A DNA stretch of 64,000 nucleotides from Chionis minor (lineage: Eukaryota > Chordata > Aves > Charadriiformes > Chionididae): the NCBI GenBank assembly GCA_013398295.1, contig VZSF01005685.1, positions 502,310 through 566,309 of the forward strand, in the 5' to 3' direction. Both the position numbers and the translations under genes were made by a program. The notes under the pieces are model-generated. The model was not told where the DNA came from, did not search any database, and saw nothing but the letters and a program-made list of their open reading frames with translations. Within the stretch, counting starts at the first letter, position 1, and each line of letters opens with the position of its first letter. Positions 57,001 through 64,000 of the stretch are shown here, one piece after another.

Positions 57001-60000
57001 TCGGGAGACCAGGACATCGCGGCTGCCTCTCGGACTCCCCTGTTGCTCTCGATTCACTTGGCCCTGCGCAGCGCCCTTGAGAGGAGCCCGTATTGGGGAA
57101 GCCTCAGCGAGGAGTGCTGGGACCAGTTGCATCTCTGCCAGACCTCCAGCCACACTAACCCACCCCTGAAGCTGGGAAAAATTCATTTGCCCTGGTCTCC
57201 CGGCCGCAGGCAAAGCAGCAAGCGCAGCTGTAAGGAAAGCAAGAAACCTTTCTCGATGCTGAGGCTGTCGATGGCTCTGTAGCCGGCGTTGGTGATGCCG
57301 TGCCGGGCGCCCACCTGCATCACCGCCTGGTAAACCTTCACGCAGTTCGCCTTGGGCACGTGCAGCTCCCAGCCCATCTCGCCGACAAACGACAACCTCA
57401 TGGCACGGACCTGCGAAATGCAAGAGGCCAAACACCCCTGCGGACGGAGCCGGGATGTGCAGCGCAGGAGAGGCTGCGGAGCCACGCGCTGCCACCACGG
57501 CGGGGGCAAAGGCAGCTTGCCCGACAACCTTGTGCAAGCACCCTGCTTTGGTGGAAGGCATTTCTCTGCTCTCCCTAGTGCACAAAGCCAGGATCAGGCT
57601 GAATTTCTCATCTCTGGACAGCCTAAGCTTGGCACCTCAAACCCGGTTACCATCAGCGCCCAGGAGGGACGGCCAGTGGGCAGGGGGGGCTGCGTTCAGC
57701 ATCCTCCGGCCACCGAGCCCAGGGCTGTCGAACCAGCAGGGCTGGGGTTAGACATGATGCTCCGGCTCCAGCCGGGCTTTTGTCTCCCTCTGCTGATCCA
57801 TCGACACCAGAAGAAAGCCCACAGGCACCCCGAGCCCTGCGACTCCCCACATCAGCCCGTCAGATGGGGCAGCCGGTCCCCAGCAGGACTGTCCTGCTTT
57901 GGGGCTCTCTGTGGCTGCTGTCCCCTGGGGATGTCCCTGACATGATGATGCTCCTGTGGCAGAGGCACCAAAAGGTCCTTTGCTGCCGGGCAGGGGCTGA
58001 GCCCAGTGTCCTGACCCGTGTCCCGCTTGCCCCTGGGGGATGCTCAGGTTTCCCGCAGTGGAGGTTGTGCCCCAAAGCGTTACTCTCTGCTGCCAAATTA
58101 GCTCCACGCCAAATGCATGAAGATCCAAAAAGGAATGAGCAGACCAGCACGGGGGACTTGGTGCTTCTCGGGGGAAGCCTCATCCTCGGAGATGTGCCTG
58201 CCTGCCTGCACTCCCAGGGGCACAGAACTCCGGCCGTGCTGGGACTGCCCTGACCATCTTCCCCCCACTTCTCTCCCAGGCAGGCTTGCCTGCATCCTCC
58301 ACTTGTCCCTACTGAAACAGTCTGTATTCCCAAAGCTTTCCAGGCTGGCTGGGGCCACCCCAGCTCGGGCACCTTCCCTGAAAATACCCCTTGAGTCTGA
58401 GCCGCATTTCCCTCTGCTTCATCCCTGTGGATTCCTCTGCTTCCTCCCCCACAAAAACCCCTCTGCTTCATCCCTTTGGATGCACATCGACTGCAAATGC
58501 GTACCTCGCTTTGGGAGAGAGATCAGCTCAAGAGTTTCACAGCAGACTGTGATCTGCAGTCTTAATAAAGCAGTTTTCAGCTAGGAAGAGACTTCCAGGC
58601 TGGTTCTGGTGTCCAGGGACATTCCGCAGCTTCGGGGCTGTCTTGCCCACGCTGGCACTGGATGGTGTCGGGGAAGAAGCCGCATCTTGCCATTTGCTGA
58701 GCTCTTACTACAACCGGGAGCTGCTCTCAGCTGCGCTCTCTAATCCCAGGTATAAACAACAACAGACAACAGCAGCCGCTGCCCAAAACAGGCAGCGACA
58801 GGCAGGAGAAGTACCGAAGCGGTGCCTGGGCTCTCCGCTGCAAGGACGGCCAGCGGGCGATCGCTGAGAACCCAAATCCATCCTTGCTTTCCCCAGCGCC
58901 CCCCCCCCCCGGCTCTACCAGCACTGCAAAAATAATGTCCTCAAGCAAGGTTTAAGGCAGCTTTTAAGACACCTTAAACTTTACAATAGAAGCGGAGAGG
59001 AGGAAGGAACACCATAGGTATGGGGAATTTATTTTGAGCCTCCTCACAAGAAGCCGTGCCGGGGAGCCATCTGTCCTCCGGTCCCCTCCGCAGCCCCGCA
59101 GCGAGGCACAGTGGCTGGCAGCCGCTTTTCGGGGTGCACAGACACAAGGGGTGCGGAGAAATTTTTCGCTCCACACAAAAAAGTCATCTAATTGGGAAAC
59201 AGCCAGAGACCCAGCCGCTGCAGCCAGCTACCATCTTCATCACGGCAGGAGATGCTCTGGGGATTGACAGGCAAATTCCCAGCTCATTAACCCCGCCGGC
59301 GACTCAGCAGTCAGCGCTGCAGCTAAACTGCACTTTGCTTTCAGGAGCAAGTTACTCCTGGGAGAAACTTTCCCCCTCCCCAAACCATCCCTGCTCCGGG
59401 GGAGTGAGCATCCTGGCAAGAGCGGTGAGGCAGAGCAGTGCACCAGAGAAAACAGGTATTCTCAGGAAAACTGGGGTGCCAGACATTAGCTTTGCACAGG
59501 GAGGGCTTGGGGGTTGCACCCAGGTGTGTGTACCCCAGGCAGGGTTGGGCACTCCACCACGGAGGCCAAGGGGGATGTCAAGAGCTGGGCTCAGCGGTTC
59601 CAGCCAGCTTTCCGCTAAATTCCCCCAGGAACAGGTTTTTCTGTTAGATTTCAACTGGAGCTATGAAATTGCATCAATTCCTGGGTCTTTCAGCAGCAAT
59701 TCAAAAGCATTTTAAGTATTCTAGAAAATGAAAACTGAACTTTACCCTGCATCCAGCAGCGAAATTCAAAGGGGGAACCTTTCTCTGCTGTTCAATACAA
59801 TGTCAGAGGCTATATATAAACTCACAAACCAATTGGTAATTTCCAGAGTCATTAACTCTGCTGGAACTCTCCTTTCACTCCAGCTGATTTTGTTCAACTA
59901 CTGAGTTAATGCATGAAAATCTCGGCGATAACTTTTTAAAGATGTTGGGTTCAGTTTAATCCCCCTGCAAGACGATAATATCAGCGAAGGCTTCAGCCTG

Positions 60001-62912
60001 CTGCACTGAGAAACCCTCCTACTCTAATTTCGGCATGGGACGGAGTCCCTCATGCTCATCGTGTGGCAGGGGCCCCATGGAGACCTCCAGAAGGGTGGCC
60101 CTGGCAGCAGCAGGGTGACCCCCCCCAGCCTAAAGCCCTTAGGCTGGAGAGCTTCTTTCCTACAGTCAGGTCATTTACACCCAAAAGGAGCCACAAAATT
60201 TCTATCAACTATTTCTTCCGCACAGGACCGGATTATTTTTTGTAAACTTGAAGCAAAATGCAAATAAACTCATCAGGCTCTTGAAGACGAATGTTTACAC
60301 ACCTTTCCCAGGGGATAAGTAGGTTGTTACGACATGTTATCAGCTTGCACAGGCGTGACAGGAGAGGAGATAGGGAGGGTTATAATCCACCAGTGGAGAC
60401 GAAAATGCAACGTGTTGGACAACCTGCAACAGCGGATTGGCCCTGAGGTCCCCCACGCCACTGTCCCCCGAGGGACACTGGACACACTGGGTTTCCAGTA
60501 CCCGGAGCACAGAGCACACTGATGGTGACGGTTTGGAGAACTAATCCAAGCTGGGCGAAACATGTGGCTTAGTTAAAGCACTCTAAACCCTGGCAAGGCT
60601 CTTGCTCACAAATCAAGTAGCCTTAATTTGATTTAACAGCAATCCCTTCAGCAGGCAGCTGCATTCGAATTAAAGCCACTTTAATTCCGAATGAAAAGTG
60701 TCCGCACACGGCTTAACCCAATTTCACTAATATCCAGCCTGCCTTCGGCTCCCTGTTCTCCCGCTGCCTTTTACAAGATTTACTGTTGCACCTTCACCCC
60801 CTTCGTCTCCCATCAGACACCGGCCCAAGAGCCAGAGCAAATACTTGGCACGGTCCCTCCTGCCAGCCGGCTCCTCCGGGTGGGAGAGGGATGCCCTGGC
60901 ACCACCGCCTGCCCAGATTTCCCATGGGAAGGCCGGGTTACAAACTCTATCCGCCCTCTCCCAGAGAGGTGTTTTTGCACCAGAAGGAGTATTTCATATG
61001 CGGGTAAACATCACTAAGAAATCCAGGCACAGACCCTCAGGCAAACCTTGCAAAAGCTTTTCCCCAATACCAAAACTTGCCAGCAGCAGGTTTACCCAGA
61101 ATGTTTCTCTTTTGACAAAAATGACACTTTGTGGTCACCAACTCTTCTATTATTTAGTGTGTTTCAAGCAGGATAAATCAGCAGCTTCATACATGACAAA
61201 ACTCACCAAAGAACTGCCATCACCTGCGTTTCCCCAGGGATAACTTCAGACCACACTGATCTCCGCCGGGCAAGGCAGGGGAGAGATTTAAGGTGCTTTT
61301 CTCTCTGCCCCACACCAGGCGCAACGGGGGAGTCCAACCCAGCACGAAACCTCATGGTGAACCCCGGGGACTGACCTGCCTCCTTGCCACAACAGCAAAG
61401 GACATCAAACTGCTTTGGGCTGAGCCTTCCTCCCTCCACACCTCCAAGAGATGCCACACGACGTGCTAAACCCATCGCTGCGGGTCCTGGCGGAGGTGCC
61501 GGGCTGCCGGCTGCGGGAAGCGCAGGCAAAGCCAGCTCACCTCCATCTGCAGAACCACCGCACCGGCACTGCCTCCCCAAGCAACGCATCGGGGGGTGGG
61601 AGCCGGCCGGCACCCCCCATCCGTGACTCCCCACCAAGCTAGGCAGCCCTACTGGTTTCCACCATGGCCCCAAAGGGCTTCTTGTCCCCTCGCCGTGACA
61701 CCGAGGGGCTCAGCCTGGGGCGTTAGCGCGGAGCATCACCGTTTCTGTGCTTCTCTTGCATAACGGCTGACGTGAGCGCTCAAGTCTGGGCAAATGCAGG
61801 ATGATCTGCGCTTGTACAGAAAAGCTTAAGGTTGTCAGACTTCTCCTGTGATCAAATACACCGGCTCCGGAGCCTGCCCAGCCCTTACCACCAGCACTTG
61901 ACATGCTTTACATAAAATCGTCCCTATTATTTTTTTGTGAGTACGGGGAAAAGGAGGGGATCTAGAGTGTCAAATAAATCTCTTTATCACCAGTGCTCGC
62001 CCCTAATCTGTGAGAGGTGCCTCATGTTCTTCCGACAGCACTGCAAAGCCGTAAGTCACCATGTCCCTTCCCCAAGCTCAGCCCAGGGTACGACACTGCC
62101 AGGTGGGCTGGGAAAGCGGGCTGGCACCTGGCAAGCAAATGGGGAGGAAAACACCCCAGTTTTTGGTCTTTTCCAACAAAAAACCCCAACAAAACCGTCC
62201 AGCTGCCCGCTGCAGCCATGTGGAGGCACACGGAGCAGAGGATGCTTGGCTGCCCCAGTGAACAGACCTCCCTGGGGAACTGGAAGGCCAGCCCAACCCT
62301 ACCGTGCATCCTGCGGCTGTGGCGAGTTTGTGGGTGGAGAAGGGGAAAGCTTCGTTGCTGAGGTCGGTGTCGAGCACTTCTTGGAGGACGACACGGCTGT
62401 GGAGAAAGAGCAAAGTGGCTGTGGTGAAAGGTCATAGCTCGCCAGCTTTGGCACTGAAATTTGTCGCTAAAATTTGCCTTCTCGTCTGGGTGGCAAGATG
62501 GAGCTCTCTCTCTGGAGGGGAGCTGACGTGGGTGATACGCCACGCTGTGAGAGCCTCAAAAGAGATGCCAATTCCCCAGCAAATGGCTCATTGCTCCAGC
62601 CAGACCATAGCCTGATGCTGTGGGGCTTACACTACCTATCCCTCCCTCCATCCCTCCACCCATCCCAGTATCCTTCCACCCATCCCAGTATCCCTCCACC
62701 CATCTCTCCACGGGCCAGGCGTCAGGGTGCAAGGAGGGGGCTGCGACGCTCTCCCCGCACTCACCTCAGCGGGCCCTGGATGCTCATCATGCCCAGCTCC
62801 TCCGAGCAGTCCAGGAGTTTGCACTGGAGCTTCATGTCCTGCAGCACGGCGGCAATGTGCGACCAGTTGTGCTGGGCCACGGCTCCGCCGATCGCCAGGT
62901 AGTAGCCGTCCC
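53939..62912 (-). CDS. SARDH: SARDH, sarcosine dehydrogenase, C-terminal part (six coding exons; 5' part outside window)
   Basis: SARDH is a mitochondrial matrix flavoenzyme that demethylates sarcosine to glycine and passes the one-carbon unit to tetrahydrofolate. The exons 62912-62765, 62396-62303, 57410-57248, 56933-56765, 56303-56168 and 54064-53939 join in frame to about 278 C-terminal residues, ending [11 protein letters not shown]. This is the aminomethyltransferase-like (GcvT) folate domain and its C-terminal barrel. Marks include [24 protein letters not shown], the GcvT motif [37 protein letters not shown] with PFLGREA, and [14 protein letters not shown]. The N-terminal FAD domain and the mitochondrial presequence lie beyond 64000. 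All six introns touched have GT-AG ends where both are visible. The near relatives DMGDH and PDPR share the fold, but the residue match and position next to DBH favour SARDH. Confidence 0.96.
54065..56167 (-). other. SARDH: SARDH intron (before last exon)
   Basis: 2103 bases. A poly-G run lies at 55986-56001. The CpG content at about 55130-55400 is raised, but no exon is recognised. Confidence 0.85.
55986..56001. repeat. Poly-G run
   Basis: Sixteen consecutive G residues on the plus strand, inside a SARDH intron. Confidence 0.93.
56168..56303 (-). CDS. SARDH: SARDH penultimate coding exon
   Basis: It completes a split glutamate codon, then encodes 45 residues from [14 protein letters not shown] to RDPAGGP. 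The [21 protein letters not shown] segment is the GcvT barrel signature. Acceptor CCTTGCAG, donor CCG|GTGAGT, phase 0. Confidence 0.96.
56304..56764 (-). other. SARDH: SARDH intron
   Basis: 461 bases with GT-AG ends, nothing else recognised. Confidence 0.85.
56765..56933 (-). CDS. SARDH: SARDH coding exon (fourth in window by transcript order)
   Basis: It encodes [18 protein letters not shown] through RRLVCFTTE with split codons at both ends. [10 protein letters not shown] and PFLGREA are the conserved folate-domain motifs. Acceptor TCTGCAG, donor GA|GTGAGT. Confidence 0.96.
56934..57247 (-). other. SARDH: SARDH intron
   Basis: 314 bases. The donor AAAG|GTTTCT is weaker than the others but has no better alternative in frame. 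Confidence 0.85.
57248..57410 (-). CDS. SARDH: SARDH coding exon (GcvT core)
   Basis: It encodes 54 residues plus one base, [19 protein letters not shown] through [12 protein letters not shown]. The GE.GWE element and the [12 protein letters not shown] element are core GcvT motifs. Acceptor TTTCGCAG, donor AAAG|GTTTCT, phase 1. Confidence 0.96.
57411..62302 (-). other. SARDH: SARDH large intron (4.9 kb)
   Basis: No exon, transposon or RNA gene is recognised. AT-rich, low-repeat stretches at about 59690-60010 and 60550-60740 could be regulatory. Open frames on both strands are short and without family features. Confidence 0.8.
62303..62396 (-). CDS. SARDH: SARDH coding exon with [10 protein letters not shown] motif
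   Basis: It completes a split serine codon, then encodes [19 protein letters not shown] and [12 protein letters not shown]. The donor is ACG|GTAGGG. The seven residues after HKL line up with a seven-residue segment that I recall before VRAM in human SARDH, so this donor is preferred over a poor GC site right after HKL. Acceptor CTCCACAG. Confidence 0.93.
62397..62764 (-). other. SARDH: SARDH intron
   Basis: 368 bases. It contains a CATCC-rich minisatellite at 62637-62710. Confidence 0.85.
62637..62710. repeat. CATCC-rich minisatellite
   Basis: CCCTCCAT units pass into two and a half copies of a 20-base unit (CCACCCATCCCAGTATCC plus two bases). It lies in a SARDH intron. Confidence 0.9.
62765..62912 (-). 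CDS. SARDH: SARDH coding exon (most 5' in window)
   Basis: After a partial codon it encodes 48 residues, [18 protein letters not shown] through [10 protein letters not shown], ending two bases into a serine codon. Acceptor CTTCCAG, donor CTGAG|GTGAGT. The preceding exon is not in the window. Confidence 0.95.
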
Positions 62913-64000
62913 CTGGAAGACACCCCCCGGCAGCCTTTCAGGCTGGAGAAGGTCGGGCTGGGGGTGATGCCCAGCTCTGCTGGGAGCTGGTTTTGCTCTC
63001 CAGAGGCTGAGCTGCAGCCCTGAGCCTCTCCAGCTTGCACAGCCCACAGGAAATGCCAAGATGCAGGGAGGGTTAAGCAGTTTTGGGGCAAGGGAGGGCT
63101 TTGGGGCTCTGCTAACATCCATGCTGCCTTTTACTCGTGGGGCTCAGCACAATGAAAACCAAATGACCATTAAAAACCTGAAAGAAGAAAAGGTAAAAAG
63201 AAAACACCTGTCTGAGCCCTGGAGGTGCCTGTGCGAGCATCACGGGAAGAGAAAAACCTCTTCATCCTTTGAGACCAACAGCAAAAACATCTGCTCTCTG
63301 CCCCAGTACACAGCAGATGCCAAAGTGTGGAGGGAGCCGGGATCTACAGGTGGGAGCAGGGAAGGGCGCAGCAACTGGGCTACAGCCAGCGTAGGGGCTG
63401 GCTCTTCCTCCTCCTATATGAGGAGGAATTTCATCTCATCAGTAATCCTGGGTGGAAAAGTCCCTTGGGATGGGGTTTGAGAGTTGCTTAATACATAATC
63501 AATCTTCCCTCCGTCTTTCCTGCCACTACAAAATTGCTCTCTGATAATCTGTCATAACGATAATAAGTGCAGCCACCTACTGTAATTGGAAAAATAGACT
63601 TCGCTGCAATTAAACTCCTCCATTGCCCGACGAACCCTGCGGCTCCGCCATCCGCTTCCCATCACCCTCCTGCCCCCGGCGAGCGCCCCAGACTAGCGGG
63701 ATGCAGGACTTGCCCATGGGGAGGGAAGAGCTCCCTGGCACTTGGCCATCCCCAGGACAAGGAGAGCTTGCACCCACAGCACCCACCGCCCCATGCCGGT
63801 GCTGGGGGCTGCACCGCCGCAGGGCTGGTCCCGTCCACGCAGTGGCTCTGAGGGTGACAGTGTGTGGGGACAGGGCTCCGTGGGCGCTGGGCAGCCAAGA
63901 GTAAACCCCGCTTCTGGTGGCAGCCCCGGGCACGGCGCATGGCAGAGCTGCTGGAGACCAGCGCAGTGTCCTCCTCCTCCTCCTCCTCCTCTGCTGCTGC
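62913..64000 (-). other. SARDH: SARDH intron (continues beyond window)
   Basis: I looked for the next upstream SARDH exon on the minus strand and found none. An AT-rich stretch at about 63480-63610 and a terminal (TCC)n tract are the only notable contents. Confidence 0.8.
63969..63990. repeat. (TCC)n microsatellite
   Basis: About seven TCC triplets followed by CTGCTGCTG at the window edge. Confidence 0.93.

Noticed and set aside
63480..64000. Possible further SARDH exon at the right edge
   Set aside because: No minus-strand frame there encodes sequence expected before the [14 protein letters not shown] exon.

Overview
The window is nuclear DNA from a bird. Two things show this: 3' fragments of the avian LINE family CR1, and three interrupted vertebrate genes whose encoded proteins closely match their known orthologues. 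The gene order, FAM163B (minus), DBH (plus), SARDH (minus, partial), is that of human 9q34; the equivalent block in chicken lies on microchromosome 17 (established knowledge, not visible here). The species cannot be fixed from the sequence. The assembly is draft quality: N gaps lie at 23208-23516 and 51378-51463, and single N bases at 2393, 31842 and 33522.

Layout. 114-799 minus: the two coding exons of FAM163B, a small one-pass membrane protein, separated by a 180-base intron. About 800-23080: no further gene. This is probably the long 5' intron of FAM163B, and it carries three CR1 fragments. 22900-23700: a CpG-rich block broken by an N gap, the best candidate for the FAM163B promoter and first exon. 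23700-35570: intergenic DNA with AT-rich stretches, short repeats and one suspect 118-base duplication. 35570-35800: the DBH promoter region, with four ATTA homeodomain cores and a TATA-like box. 35811-50694 plus: the complete DBH gene in 12 coding exons, all with GT-AG junctions, encoding 617 residues, the same length as human DBH, with every copper ligand kept. 50695-53938: the tail-to-tail interval between DBH and SARDH, with an N gap and one CR1. 53939-62912 minus: the last six coding exons of SARDH, about 278 C-terminal residues. The 5' part of SARDH lies beyond the right edge.

The genes do not form a functional unit. DBH makes noradrenaline in vesicles of noradrenergic and chromaffin cells. 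SARDH oxidises sarcosine in the mitochondrial matrix. FAM163B has no settled function. Their adjacency is conserved synteny. I found no operon, phage, CRISPR array, structural RNA gene or novel system. The observations worth a second look concern the DBH promoter and start codon, glycosylation-site changes in DBH, the gapped CpG-rich block, AT-rich candidate regulatory stretches and a likely assembly duplication.
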